This document shows, one piece after another, positions 50,364-59,546 of a stretch of DNA of 64,000 bases. The stretch comes from Nocardia stercoris (GTDB lineage Bacteria > Actinomycetota > Actinomycetes > Mycobacteriales > Mycobacteriaceae). A program made the position numbers and the translations under genes. The first letter of the stretch is position 1. Every line of letters begins with the position of its first letter. Under the pieces are notes generated by a model. That model did no database searches, was not told the DNA's origin, and worked only from the letters and a program-made list of their open reading frames with translations. The stretch is from positions 248,001-312,000 of the forward strand of contig NZ_RFFH01000003.1 of assembly GCF_003696265.1 (NCBI RefSeq), read 5' to 3'.

Positions 50364-50542
50364 TCACGGCGACTACGCCGTGGCGATGGCAACGCACGAT
50401 CCGAACTCCTACCGCCGGCCGAAATCCGGTCGTGTGGCCGAATCTCCAATGCGCTCAGCGAGTTCAGCGCGACGTAGAACCCTACGTCACATTCCGTCAC
50501 TTGACGGAGGTGCACAATTCAGAAGAGAGATCAACAAAGGCT

Positions 50543-51304
50543 TCAGCCTTTGCGGTTGGGGAGCATGGCCAGGGCCTGGGAGCGCTGTGCCACGAGGTCG
50601 TCGTAGGTGCCGTCGCGCTCGGCCCAGCGGTGCATGCGGACGCCCTTCACGAGGACCTCGTGAGGGGTGGGGTTCTCCGAGAGCAGCTGCATGACCTCGG
50701 TGGCGAAGTCGTCGAGCGGCAGTGCGTGCGGGTTCACCTTTTCCTGACCTGCTGTGGCGACGGCCGGGGGGACGAGCTCGACGACGCCGACACCGGTGCC
50801 GTCGAGCTGCGCGCGCAGTGCCTCTGAGTAGGCGTGTACCGCAGCCTTCGAGGCGGCGTAGCTGGGCATGGGCGGGAACGGCAGGAAGGCGATTCCGGAG
50901 GTGACGGTAATGAAGGTGCCGGCGCCGCGCCGGACCAGGTGGGGGGTGAAGGCGTCGATGACCCGGACGGTGCCGAGCAGGTTGGTGTCGATCGTCGTCT
51001 CTGCCACCTCGAAGTGCGCGGGGTCGCGCAGGTCCTCCAGGAGCATGACCCCCGACATGGTCACCACAGTGTCCATGTCGGAGTACCGGGCGAGCACGGC
51101 ATCACGAAAAGACGAGACGGAGGCACTGTCCGTGACGTCGACCCCGAACGTGCCGAAACCTTCCCCGGCGAGTTCCGAGAGTGCCTCTGGGCTGCGGCCG
51201 CCAACGGCCACGGTGCTGCCCGCCGCGGCGAACCGGTGGGCCAGCTCTCGCCCGATACCCGAAGTTCCGCCGACGATGAGAACGGTGCGGTTGGAGAGAT
51301 CCAC
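50543..51304 (-). CDS. Short-chain dehydrogenase/reductase
   Basis: A 253-residue classical SDR: cofactor loop GGTSGIGRE (12-20), catalytic Ser near 136 in TVTSGIAF, and Tyr149/Lys153 in PSYAASK. Arg after the loop and GGRSPEAL at the end of beta-2 suggest NADPH preference. GTG start with AAGGAAG upstream. It is divergent from an XRE regulator, the usual arrangement for regulator-controlled SDR genes. Confidence 0.9.
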   Translation of the reverse strand: MDLSNRTVLIVGGTSGIGRELAHRFAAAGSTVAVGGRSPEALSELAGEGFGTFGVDVTDSASVSSFRDAVLARYSDMDTVVTMSGVMLLEDLRDPAHFEVAETTIDTNLLGTVRVIDAFTPHLVRRGAGTFITVTSGIAFLPFPPMPSYAASKAAVHAYSEALRAQLDGTGVGVVELVPPAVATAGQEKVNPHALPLDDFATEVMQLLSENPTPHEVLVKGVRMHRWAERDGTYDDLVAQRSQALAMLPNRKG

Positions 51305-51410
51305 GAGATCTTCCTTTCATTCTGAGGCGCCAACGGCGTTCGGGCCCGGCGCAGACAGCGATCTTTCAAACGATGTCATCGCAGTCTCGACGGCATTCGC
51401 TGGATGTGGG

Positions 51411-51447
51411 AGGGCCCCCGTCTTCCCTGGTCCTGCCAGGGCCCCCG
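51411..51447. promoter_or_regulatory. Repeat cluster in the SDR/XRE divergent promoter
   Basis: AGGGCCCCCG occurs twice (51411-51420 and 51438-51447), and between them CCCTGG and CCAGGG (51425-51441) form a perfect dyad around five bases. It is 33 bases upstream of the XRE start; likely its operator. Confidence 0.5.
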
Positions 51448-51479
51448 CTGAGACACGCGCACCGGATTACGGTGTCGGT

Positions 51480-52436
51480 ATGGAGGAGAAGGAATCCGGC
51501 AACCGGCTCGGCAGCTACCTTCGTGCCCGGCGTGAGCTGGTCTCTCCGGCGCAGGCAGGGCTTCCGTCCGGTGGCAACCGCCGCGTGCCCGGCCTGCGCC
51601 GTGAGGAAGTCGCCCTGCTCGCCGGGATCAGTCCCGACTACTACCTGCGCCTGGAACGGGGCCGTGACAAGAACCCCTCACTCCAGGTTCTCGAATCACT
51701 TGCGCGAGTCCTGCAGCTCGACGACATCGAACGGACGTATCTGCTCGGCCTCACGGCGACACGCCCCAGGGCGTCACGCCGGAAGCGGCCCGAGCACGTA
51801 CCGGCGCGAGTGCATGAGCTGCTCGCCCACCTGCAGATCCCCGCGTTCGTCGAAGGGCGCGCGTTCGACGTCCTGGCCTCCAACCCTATGGCCGTCGCGT
51901 TCTCCCCCCGTTTGCGGCCCGGCCAGAACCGGCTTCGTTCCCTCCTCCTCGATCCCGAAGAACAAGCCTTCCACCAGGACTGGACGAAAGCCACCGCCGA
52001 CTTCATCGCCGCCCTTCGCACCAGCATCGGGGACGACACCGACAACCCTCGGTTCGTCGAACTCGTCGGAGAACTCGCACTGTCCAGCCAGCGGTTCCGA
52101 ACGTTGTGGGCCCGCCACGACGTCCGCAGTCTCGACGGAGGCACGACCACGGTCCACCACCCCGTCGTCGGCGAACTACGCCTCCATCGCGACAAACTCG
52201 CCATCGACGACGTAATCCTCGTCGTCTACTACCCGGACAAGGACAGCGACAGCGACGAGAAACTGCGGCTCCTCGCCGCACTCTCACACACCGAGTCCAC
52301 CGGCACAGCACATGACAGTCGGGCGGACGACCCGCACCAAAGACACCCTGACGAGCACGCACCCGCCCGGCGGTACAGCCAGAACGCCCCCGCCGCGGGC
52401 TCCGTCGCCGACCAGATAACTGATAGGCCCCATTGA
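51480..52436 (+). CDS. XRE regulator with MmyB-like ligand domain
   Basis: A 318-residue protein. The N-terminal HTH has the family signature GLPSGGNRRVPGLRREEVALLAGISPDYYLRLERGRD in outline (about 27-65), and the C-terminal domain (about 115-265) is the MmyB-like PAS-type ligand domain (FDVLASNPMAVAFSP; LRLHRDKLAIDD). The last 50 residues are a polar tail rich in His, Pro and Asp without structure. These regulators commonly repress a divergent SDR; the SDR gene here is that partner. Confidence 0.88.
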   Translation: MEEKESGNRLGSYLRARRELVSPAQAGLPSGGNRRVPGLRREEVALLAGISPDYYLRLERGRDKNPSLQVLESLARVLQLDDIERTYLLGLTATRPRASRRKRPEHVPARVHELLAHLQIPAFVEGRAFDVLASNPMAVAFSPRLRPGQNRLRSLLLDPEEQAFHQDWTKATADFIAALRTSIGDDTDNPRFVELVGELALSSQRFRTLWARHDVRSLDGGTTTVHHPVVGELRLHRDKLAIDDVILVVYYPDKDSDSDEKLRLLAALSHTESTGTAHDSRADDPHQRHPDEHAPARRYSQNAPAAGSVADQITDRPH

Positions 52437-53094
52437 CCCATAGGCCGCCGCCTGGCGACCTGCAGCAGGCCTATGCAGAGCGGCCCGGCGTAGGAGAAGC
52501 ACTCCCGTCGACAGCAGGCGAATCAGCCTGCGCGCGAACCTACTGTGCGGCTCGGGCCAGCTCCAGGATTCCGGGGCCGTCCCGATCGAATTCCCAGCAG
52601 CTGCAACTTCCGAAACGGTCCAATCGGGCATCGCTTCGAACCTCGCGACAACCTCCGATAAGTGAACCTTATCGGAGGTCAGGATTCAGGAATCCCCCGA
52701 TTATCGTGGTTACGTAGCTATTTCGTTTCGTGTGCCCAACGCAAACGTTATGCGCGACACAATTGCCCTGCTGACACGGGCCTGCGATTTTCGGCTGATC
52801 CGCGGGGCGGTCGCGTGTGTCAGCTACCCGGACAAGAGGGCCCACCGAGGCGTGCGCACCGCGACGAGTTCCCGACCGAAGTCGGTGGAGATTGCGGGCT
52901 GGGGCATCACGCATCGCCCCCTCGAGCCGGCTTCCGCAGCTGCACTGGCAGCAGGATGCCGAAACCGACCTCCCGTGCCATAGGTATGACCAATGGTTTC
53001 CATGACAACTATGTACTGGACGCTATAGATACAGGTCATGCAGAGTGGAACTCACCCGGCCGCGAGTCGGCCGGAGCACGAAGGGAGTGACTCC
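52437..53094. other. Gene-poor stretch before carbonic anhydrase
   Basis: About 660 bases. Open frames in it (for example 52662-53090 plus) have no conserved motif, odd composition and no ribosome-binding site. The only clear structure is the 29-bp palindrome at 52651. It could be the remnant of a lost gene, but I see no recognisable fragment. Confidence 0.55.
52651..52679. repeat. Perfect 12-bp inverted repeat
   Basis: ACCTCCGATAAG and CTTATCGGAGGT pair over all 12 positions around TGAAC. It lies about 215 bases after the XRE gene and 415 bases before the carbonic anhydrase gene. No T-run follows, so it is either an operator for an unknown regulator or a terminator stem. Confidence 0.7.
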
Positions 53095-53682
53095 ATGCAG
53101 CACCTGACCGAAGGTGTCGCCCAGTTCCGACGGGACGTCTTTCCGGCGAAGGCAGAGCTTTTCGCCCAGCTGGCCACACGTCACATGCCGCACACGCTGT
53201 TCATCGGATGCTCGGATGCCCGGGTCGTCCCGGAGCTGATCACGGCGACCGATCCGGGTGATCTGTTCGTCATTCGTACCGCCGGCAACCTCGTACCCGC
53301 CTACACGCCCGACGCCGACGGTGTCGCCGCGAGTATCGAATATGCCGTTGCCACACTCGGAGTCGAGAACATCGTCGTGTGCGGTCACTCCGCCTGTGGT
53401 GCGATGACCGCGCTCGCCCGCGACCAGGACCTCAGCGAGCTGCCCGCGGTCGCCGCCTGGCTGCGGCACGCGGACGCGTCGCGGGCCCGAACCGCCGCCG
53501 TCGGTGACGTCGATGCGCTGGTCGAGCAGAATGTGCTCGCCCAGCTGGCGAATCTGGCCACGCACCCCTCGGTCGCCCGGGCGCTGGCCGAGCGGAAGGT
53601 CACCCTCCACGGCTGGGTCTTCGATATCGCGGTCGGCGAGATCGAGGAACTGGCCACCACCGGAGCCGTGCCGGCTGCCTGA
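53095..53682 (+). CDS. Beta-class carbonic anhydrase
   Basis: A 195-residue zinc enzyme interconverting carbon dioxide and bicarbonate. Zinc ligands and dyad are visible: Cys39 with Asp41-Arg43 in GCSDARVVPEL, and His98/Cys101 in CGHSACGA. The ATG at 53095 follows AAGGGAG. Bicarbonate supply for acyl-CoA carboxylation is a plausible general role. It stands alone. Confidence 0.93.
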   Translation: MQHLTEGVAQFRRDVFPAKAELFAQLATRHMPHTLFIGCSDARVVPELITATDPGDLFVIRTAGNLVPAYTPDADGVAASIEYAVATLGVENIVVCGHSACGAMTALARDQDLSELPAVAAWLRHADASRARTAAVGDVDALVEQNVLAQLANLATHPSVARALAERKVTLHGWVFDIAVGEIEELATTGAVPAA

Positions 53683-53790
53683 CCCCTCCGCCGCTGTGGA
53701 ATGCTCGAGGTCTACGGCGTCGCGCTTCGTGCCCTGATCTCCAGCAGTTCGGCGGAATACCTACCCAGCTCTGCTCGATCGGAGGAATCC

Positions 53791-54288
53791 ATGGACTTCG
53801 CCCAACGCACCATCGATCTCGCCCGGCGGAACGTCGAGGAAGGCGGCCGCCCGTTCGCGACCGTCATCGTCAAGGACGGCGAGATCCTCGCCCAGAGCCC
53901 CAACCAGGTGGCCCAGACCGGTGACCCGACCGCCCACGCGGAAATCCTCGCCATCCGCGCGGCCTGTCTCGCGCTCGGCACCGAACATCTGACCGGCACC
54001 ACCATCTACGTTCTCGCGCATCCCTGCCCGATGTGCCTGGGCGCGCTGTACTACTGCTCCCCCGACGAGGTCGTCTTCCTCACCACCCGCGAAGCCTACG
54101 AGCCGCACTACGTGGACGACCGAAAATACTTCGAACTGGCCAACTTCTACGACGAATTCGCCAAGCCCTGGCAGGATCGCCGGCTACCCATGCGCTACGA
54201 GGAGCACACGGATGCCGTCGACGTGTACCGGGAGTGGCAGGCCCGCAACGGTGGTGAGCGCCGCGTGCCCGGTGTCCCGACCGCCTGA
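53791..54288 (+). CDS. Nucleoside/nucleobase deaminase (CDA fold)
   Basis: A 165-residue zinc deaminase: HAE motif His49/Glu51 and PCPMCLGAL with Cys79/Cys82. RRNVEEGGRPFATVIVKDGEIL and the C-terminal YEEHTDAVDVYREW resemble guanine/cytosine-deaminase-type nucleoside deaminases rather than TadA, which usually has a longer basic C-terminus. ATG 53791 follows GGAGG. Substrate undetermined. Confidence 0.87.
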   Translation: MDFAQRTIDLARRNVEEGGRPFATVIVKDGEILAQSPNQVAQTGDPTAHAEILAIRAACLALGTEHLTGTTIYVLAHPCPMCLGALYYCSPDEVVFLTTREAYEPHYVDDRKYFELANFYDEFAKPWQDRRLPMRYEEHTDAVDVYREWQARNGGERRVPGVPTA

Positions 54289-54296
54289 GGAAGGTC

Positions 54297-55002
54297 TCAG
54301 GTGTGGCGAACCACGGCGGTCGCGACGAGTGTCGTGTAGTCCATGGTGAAGGACGTCGACGGCGTCACCGACCGCGGTCAGTATCTCGGCCTGCTGATCG
54401 GCCCGCAGGCGGGTGAGGCCGCCGGTGGTGGGAAGTAGTTCGAGCCACTGCGCGCTCGAATAGGTCTGCTGCCAGTCGAATTGCCACAGTTCGGGGTCAC
54501 CGAAACTCCCGGTCTCGCCGATTCGGTCGTTGACCTTGATGTATTCCGAGCGGTAGAACGCGAGCGGCCGCCGGGCGGGTTGGCCACTGAACGGGGAGTC
54601 CGGCGCCACGCGCCGAACGGCGGCGGCGAACGGTTCCGCTACCGCGGCAGGTGGCTCGTAGGTGTGACCGAAGATCGCCAGCCGGCCTCCCGGCCGCAGT
54701 ACAGCGGCGGCTTTCGCGGCGCCGGCGACCGGGTCGATCCAGTGCCACGACTGGGCGGCGAGAATCGCGTCGAATGTCCGGTTGCCGGGCTGCCAGTCTT
54801 CGAAGGTGGCGACCTCGACCGGAAGCCCTCGGGCGGAAGCGAATCCGGCCATCCGGGGATCGGGTTCGACGCCGAGTACGGTGCGTTCCGCGGCCTGGAA
54901 CCGGCGGCCTGCGATGCCGGTCCCGCAGCCCACATCGAGCACGTCCATTCCGGGGATGGTGGCGAGAATCCGTGTCACCAAGTGGTCGGGGTAGCCGGGC
55001 CG
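54297..55002 (-). pseudogene. Class I SAM methyltransferase, 5'-truncated and frameshifted
   Basis: The methyltransferase core is intact: MDVLDVGCGTGIAGRRF, LGVEPDPRMAGFA, ILAAQSWHWIDP, LRPGGRLAIFGH. But the family's N-terminal 15-25 residues, normally ending in xRPGYP, are gone; RPGYPDHLV is preceded by sequence belonging to the facing TetR gene. Near 54345 a one-base shift breaks the frame: the expected ending (SFTMDYTTLVATAVVRHT, stop at 54297) is in another frame. Both defects suggest a dead gene. Confidence 0.78.
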
Positions 55003-55011
55003 GGTGACGGG

Positions 55012-55536
55012 CCGAACGGCCTGACCAGCCGCGCCGTCACCGAGGAGGCGGGCTGCGCGAAAGGCGTTCTGCACCGGCACTTCACCGATTTCGACGGCTT
55101 CCTCACCGATCTGGTGCTCGATCGCGCCGGGCAGCTCGAGGCACAAGCCGACGCGCTACGTGTCGCCGCCGGCTCCGGCACGGTGGCCACCAACCTGACC
55201 GGCGCGCTGACCGTTCTGTTCGGGCCGGTGCCGGTGGCAATCATTCCCCTCATCATCGTCCGCGACGAGCTGCGCGCCCGCCTGCGGAAATCCCGCCCCG
55301 GCGGGGGCACGGCGATCCTTGCCGAGGCCACAACCGCGATCTCCACCTACCTCACCGCCGAACGCGATCTGGGCCGCATCGCGTCCGACGCGGACATCGA
55401 CTCGCTCACCCTGTCCCTCGTCGGCGGCGCGCACCTACTGTTCACGGACCGGGAATCCGGGCCACCGACCGCACTCGAGATCGAAAAGTTCGTGGCGGCA
55501 GCCATTTCCGACGCCGTACACCGACGACCGGCCTGA
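55012..55536 (+). pseudogene. TetR-family regulator lacking its N-terminus
   Basis: From NGLTSRAVTEEAGCAKGVLHRHF onward this is a normal TetR protein (second half of the HTH, then ligand domain to AAISDAVHRRPA). The first 30-40 residues, including the first HTH helix and any start codon, are missing; upstream in the same frame lies antisense methyltransferase sequence. With the facing methyltransferase also lacking its start, one deletion near 55003-55012 removed both 5' ends and the promoter region between them. Confidence 0.78.
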
Positions 55537-55713
55537 TCCGCGATCCGGCAGCGGATCGCCACTTCAGCCAAGCGGCGATGCGATCGACCTGATGCTCGTG
55601 CGGTGTCTGCTCCGCACAGGGGAACCGGGTCCCAGGTTCGAAGCCACACGCGGCCAAGGGAATCGAGGGCGCGGTGACCGGCGCGTAGGCGCAACCGGTT
55701 TCGGCTTGTCGCG

Positions 55714-56283
55714 CTAGCTCCGGTCGGTGGTCGCGTTGTTGACCGGGCAGTTGCCTTCGCTTCGGCCGCACGCCGCGAAGTCGCAGAGACGGCACAGCCA
55801 CGGTTGTGGGCGGGCGCGAGTGCCGACTGCGCGTTCCTCGGCTCTGGCGTGGGTGACTGTGGTCAGCATCGCGTCCAGTGCTGCAGCGAGAGTGTCGATT
55901 TGATCCGCGGACAGCGCCGACAAGGCGTTCGTCAGTGACGTTTCGCGGGCTCGGAGTATCCGCTCCGCCATGCCTCGGCCCGATTCGGTCAACACCACGG
56001 ATACCGCTCGTCCGTCCTGCGCTCCGACCCGCTCGACCAAGCCCTCGACCGCGAGGCGGTCGACGAGCCGGACCGTGCCCGAGTGCGTCAGGCCCAGCAC
56101 CGAACTCAACTGGGTGACCGAGCCGCCGTCGAGAAACTCGTGCAGGGCGGTCAGTGCGGCGGGGGCCGACGGGCCGAGTGCTGCGATCGGTTCGACGGCC
56201 GCGTTCATGCGGTCCGCGATGACGAGGCTCAACGCGCCCAGGGTGTTGGCTGCGTGCTGGAGGCTTGACCGGTTTCGTGACAC
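55714..56283 (-). CDS. MarR-family regulator with C-terminal Cys cluster
   Basis: A 189-residue protein. The winged helix (about 45-105) contains VTQLSSVLGLTHSGTVRLVDRLAVEGLVER and GRAVSVVLTESG. After the usual dimer helices a tail holds four cysteines in WLCRLCDFAACGRSEGNCP (Cys164, 167, 172, 179), a spacing that could bind zinc or an iron-sulfur cluster, or sense oxidants. GTG start. It faces the VOC gene with only 17 bases between start codons, so it very likely controls both. Confidence 0.86.
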   Translation of the reverse strand: MSRNRSSLQHAANTLGALSLVIADRMNAAVEPIAALGPSAPAALTALHEFLDGGSVTQLSSVLGLTHSGTVRLVDRLAVEGLVERVGAQDGRAVSVVLTESGRGMAERILRARETSLTNALSALSADQIDTLAAALDAMLTTVTHARAEERAVGTRARPQPWLCRLCDFAACGRSEGNCPVNNATTDRS

Positions 56284-56300
56284 CGCTCCAGTTTATATGC
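56284..56300. promoter_or_regulatory. 17-base divergent promoter of MarR and VOC genes
   Basis: The whole gap between the GTG of the MarR gene and the ATG of the VOC gene is 17 bases and contains TATATGCAT. Both transcripts must have very short or no leaders, and one bound MarR dimer would block both. Confidence 0.5.
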
Positions 56301-56708
56301 ATGAGTCACACACAGTCCAAATCTGAGGGTAACGAGCCGACGGCGGCGCTGTCGATGCTGAACATCGACAGCGCGGACCCGGCGCGGCAGGTACGGTTCT
56401 ACGCGGCCGCGTTCGGCTGGGAGGTCACCTACAGCGACGACAGTTACGGGATGGTCGAAGGCGACGGCATCAAGATCGGCTTCGGCAAGGTCGAGGGGTT
56501 CCGGCCCGCGCAATGGCCGGATGAAAACGGCGCCAAACGTTTCCACCTCGGCCTGCAGGTGGACGACCTCGACGAAGCCACCGCGAGGCTGTGCGCGATC
56601 GGCGCCAGCCGGCCCGAATTCCAGCCGGGAGCCGGGCGCTGGCGAGTGCTGCTCGATCCCGACGGCCAGCCGTTCTGCCTGAGTCCCCGTCCCGCGGCCA
56701 TGTCGTAG
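56301..56708 (+). CDS. VOC (glyoxalase-fold) protein
   Basis: A 135-residue vicinal-oxygen-chelate protein: LNIDSADPARQVRFYAAAFGWEV at the start, KRFHLGLQVDDLDEATARL in the middle, and WRVLLDPDGQPFCLSPR at the end. Single-unit members include glyoxalase-like enzymes and antibiotic-binding or -modifying proteins. ATG 56301 is at the edge of the shared promoter; an upstream in-frame start at 56265 would overlap the MarR gene. Confidence 0.83.
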   Translation: MSHTQSKSEGNEPTAALSMLNIDSADPARQVRFYAAAFGWEVTYSDDSYGMVEGDGIKIGFGKVEGFRPAQWPDENGAKRFHLGLQVDDLDEATARLCAIGASRPEFQPGAGRWRVLLDPDGQPFCLSPRPAAMS

Positions 56709-56905
56709 CGCCTGTCGTGACCGAGCGCGCGGAGCCGCTCCTCCAGGACGCCTAGGCATGGCGCCTTTCACGGTTCGCAGGGATACGAAAGGCAGGGCGG
56801 TGTCAGTACCCCTCGACAGGACCCCAGCTCCGCAGCCTGGAGTGATACGTTTTCTCTATGGTCGATTCGATCCATTGACTCTTCTTCGCGCATCAGGGAG
56901 ATAGC

Positions 56906-57406
56906 GTGTCCAGAACTGTGAAGGTTTCCGTCGCATGGGTTTGCGGGGGCATTCTCGGGGTTGTTGCCGGATTGTCAGGAGCCGGGGGTGCGTCCGCCGA
57001 CTCGGCGGGCGGCCCGGTGCAGGTCGGGGGCACCCAGTATTTCAGCCTGGGTGGGTGGAATTGTTCCATCGGCGCGGACGGCGCGGTGGGATGCGATCTG
57101 ACTGTCCCGGCCGCCGTCATGAATGTGCTCTATCTCGGCGCGCAGGTGCCGCTGCCGAATGTATCCGCGATTGTCATCGATTCGACTGCGGCCCCGGCGC
57201 ATCCGGAGTGGAACTCCAACGGCAGTCACACACTGCCGGGCGGTAATCCGGCGCCGGTGCCCATCGCGCAGGTGAGTGGGCACGATCCGCAGTTCTCGGT
57301 CTCATATGCCGGAGCGACCTGTCAGATCACCTATTCCGGTGCGGCGGTGTGCACTTCGATGGGGCACGGGTTCAGCCAAAGAGGACCAGAGCCTTTCGGC
57401 TACTGA
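56906..57406 (+). CDS. Small secreted protein of unknown function
   Basis: A 166-residue exported protein: signal peptide MSRTVKVSVAWVCGGILGVV with a likely cleavage after GASA. The mature part has four Cys (NCSIG, GCDL, TCQI, VCTS), consistent with two disulfides, and the motif FSVSYAGATCQITYSGAAVC. This pattern is seen in nocardial and mycobacterial secreted proteins without known function. GTG start. Confidence 0.72.
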   Translation: MSRTVKVSVAWVCGGILGVVAGLSGAGGASADSAGGPVQVGGTQYFSLGGWNCSIGADGAVGCDLTVPAAVMNVLYLGAQVPLPNVSAIVIDSTAAPAHPEWNSNGSHTLPGGNPAPVPIAQVSGHDPQFSVSYAGATCQITYSGAAVCTSMGHGFSQRGPEPFGY

Positions 57407-57434
57407 TCCTCTTCGAATCGTTCGATGACGGATG

Positions 57435-58049
57435 TCACCGGTACCAGACGCCGGAATCCCAGTCGCCGTAGTCCCAGACATCGAAATCGTAACGACCATG
57501 GGCGCCTCCGAAGAGGTAGCCCCACCAGCCGGCCGAAGTGTCGCAGATCTGGTCGTCGTGGTTGCACACCGTCAGCACCGGGAAGCCGCCGAACCAGTCG
57601 TCGACGCCCGCGAGCGGGTAGCCGATGATGCCGCTGCCGGGCGTGGACGACAATCCACCCCAGCCCGGACCTGGAGCCCGCTTGGGATCCGACAGCAGAA
57701 TGGCATTGGCATTGTCGACGTCCTGGTGTGCGGTGACCCAGGCGTGCACCAGACCCGCGCCCTCACTGTGCCCGATCAACCGGATGTGGTCGCCGGGACA
57801 TTCGTTGCGGTGCTGCCAGAACAACCGGTTGAGTTCGTTCAACCCCGACATCGGGTCGGCGGAGTTGTAACCCACGGGTTGATTCACGAACGGTGCGAAG
57901 ATGGACGAGGTGTTGTCGCCCAGTCCGCCGATGCCGATGGCCCAATCACCGGTGCAGTCATCGGCATTGGCCCGCGGAGCCGTCAGGTGTGTGATGGAAA
58001 AAAGGATGGCCAACAGTAATGTGGCGAAGAGCGCCGTTGCTCTACGCAT
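57435..58049 (-). CDS. Secreted cutinase-like serine hydrolase
   Basis: A 204-residue exported alpha/beta hydrolase: signal peptide MRRATALFATLLLAILFSIT, cleavage near ANA-DD. The nucleophile elbow is LIGHSEGAGLVHAW (Ser95); DDQICDTSAGW gives the catalytic Asp (likely 170) and GAHGRYDF the His (184). The Cys residues around ICD and VCN fit the conserved cutinase disulfide. Likely esterase or lipase acting outside the cell on lipid esters. Convergent with the small secreted protein. Confidence 0.8.
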   Translation of the reverse strand: MRRATALFATLLLAILFSITHLTAPRANADDCTGDWAIGIGGLGDNTSSIFAPFVNQPVGYNSADPMSGLNELNRLFWQHRNECPGDHIRLIGHSEGAGLVHAWVTAHQDVDNANAILLSDPKRAPGPGWGGLSSTPGSGIIGYPLAGVDDWFGGFPVLTVCNHDDQICDTSAGWWGYLFGGAHGRYDFDVWDYGDWDSGVWYR

Positions 58050-58277
58050 GGTCGTAACTCTCTGAATTGTCTTGCCTCCGGGGCGAGCCCGGCTTCAGCA
58101 GGGTGTACCCAGAAATTGCCGGGGTGCCTGATTCCTGGCGAAACAGTTACATCCGCACCGGTTTTGTAGGCCGTACCGCGATGTCGCCGCGAAATCGCCC
58201 GGGAAGCGGGTAAATTGCGCAGCCGCACTTCTCGGATCAGTCGGTTTCGCGTACCCGCGCTACCCTGGTGGCGCGCA

Positions 58278-59546
58278 TCAGCGTGCCCGGGCCACCAGCA
58301 TCAGACAGGCTGCCGCGGCGGCAGCCAGGATCGTGAACATCACTGGGTAAGCAGCGCCGGTTCCCGAGTGGACCAGCGCCATCACGAACGGCAGTGCGAA
58401 CCCGCTGTAGCTGACCGCGTAGAACACCGCGTTGAGCCCGGCAAGGTCGTCGGGGCGGGCGATCCGTTCGATCTCCTGCAGTCCGGCGACCAGGCCCGCG
58501 CCGTATCCCGTTCCGAGCAGGGCCGCCGCCAGCAGCGTGGCCCACACGGTCAGGATGTCAGCGGCCAGGATGGCGGCAAGCATGCCGGCGACGACCAGGG
58601 TCAAGGCCAGCAGCGGGAGACGCACGGTGCCGGGGCGATCGAGGCGGCGCACCACCGACTGGATCCCGAATCCGCAGCCCAGGGTCACCACACATACCAG
58701 GGCGGAGAACGCGATCGGCGCTCTTCCGGCATGGCCGAGCATCAGCGTCGGCAGGATCGCATAGGCCCCGGCCGAGCAGGCGAACAACCACACCGCCACC
58801 GGCAACACCACACGCCGGAAGCGCCGATGACCGACGGCCGGGATCTTCAGGTCGTCGAGCAGGCGGCCGGACCCCGCATCGCGTGTGACGGTATCGGGTG
58901 TGGCGAGCAGGGACGCGGCGGCCGCCACACACAGCCCGCTGTTGATGAGGTACGGCAATGTGCCGGGCCACGGGCCCCACTGGGCGATCGAACCGGCCAC
59001 CGCTGCGCCGAGGCCGAATCCGCCGGTGAGGCTCATCGCCTGGCGCCGCGCTCCGGTACCGGGCGCGGTCGCCACCGCGTAGGGAGGCTGGGAGAGTTCC
59101 TTGAGCCAGCTGCCACCGACCGCCATCGCCAGCCCCAACGCGACTCCGCTGAGCACGCGCCCGGCCGACAGGGTCGCGACATGCTCACCACAGGCCAGCA
59201 GCATCGACCCGGCTGCGGCGACGATCGGAGCCGGGCACATCAGCAGTCGTCGCCCGTAGCGGTCGGACAGCGGGCCGCCGATCAGCATCGCGGGCACGAT
59301 GCCGAGCACGTACTCGAACAGCATCAGGTCGACGGTGGCGGCGGACAAGCCGTCGCGCTTATACATCACCAGCAGTGGGGTGAATTCGTTTCCGCCCCAG
59401 GCGATCACGAAGACCGCATACGCGACACTCCACCACGCTCGGGGTGCGACGGTCCGGCCGAGGGGCCCGGCCGTTTCGGCCCTTCCGGCGCCCGCGTCCG
59501 CAGGTAGACCGGCCGGGCGTAAGCGGGAGGGCAGGGGCGTGAACAC
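58278..59546 (-). CDS. MFS transporter
   Basis: A 422-residue 12-helix transporter. The MFS loop 2-3 motif is GGPLSDRYGRRLLM; FEYVLGIVPAMLIGG and LSGVALGLAMAVGGSWLKEL are typical of the first half. GTG start. Substrate cannot be read from sequence; no regulator or enzyme gene is linked. The next gene upstream (ArsR) is 295 bases away on the same strand. Confidence 0.85.
   Translation of the reverse strand: MFTPLPSRLRPAGLPADAGAGRAETAGPLGRTVAPRAWWSVAYAVFVIAWGGNEFTPLLVMYKRDGLSAATVDLMLFEYVLGIVPAMLIGGPLSDRYGRRLLMCPAPIVAAAGSMLLACGEHVATLSAGRVLSGVALGLAMAVGGSWLKELSQPPYAVATAPGTGARRQAMSLTGGFGLGAAVAGSIAQWGPWPGTLPYLINSGLCVAAAASLLATPDTVTRDAGSGRLLDDLKIPAVGHRRFRRVVLPVAVWLFACSAGAYAILPTLMLGHAGRAPIAFSALVCVVTLGCGFGIQSVVRRLDRPGTVRLPLLALTLVVAGMLAAILAADILTVWATLLAAALLGTGYGAGLVAGLQEIERIARPDDLAGLNAVFYAVSYSGFALPFVMALVHSGTGAAYPVMFTILAAAAAACLMLVARAR

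Noticed and set aside
52662..53090. 142-codon plus-strand frame before the carbonic anhydrase
   Set aside because: Composition is not protein-like, it starts inside the palindrome and shows no family motif.
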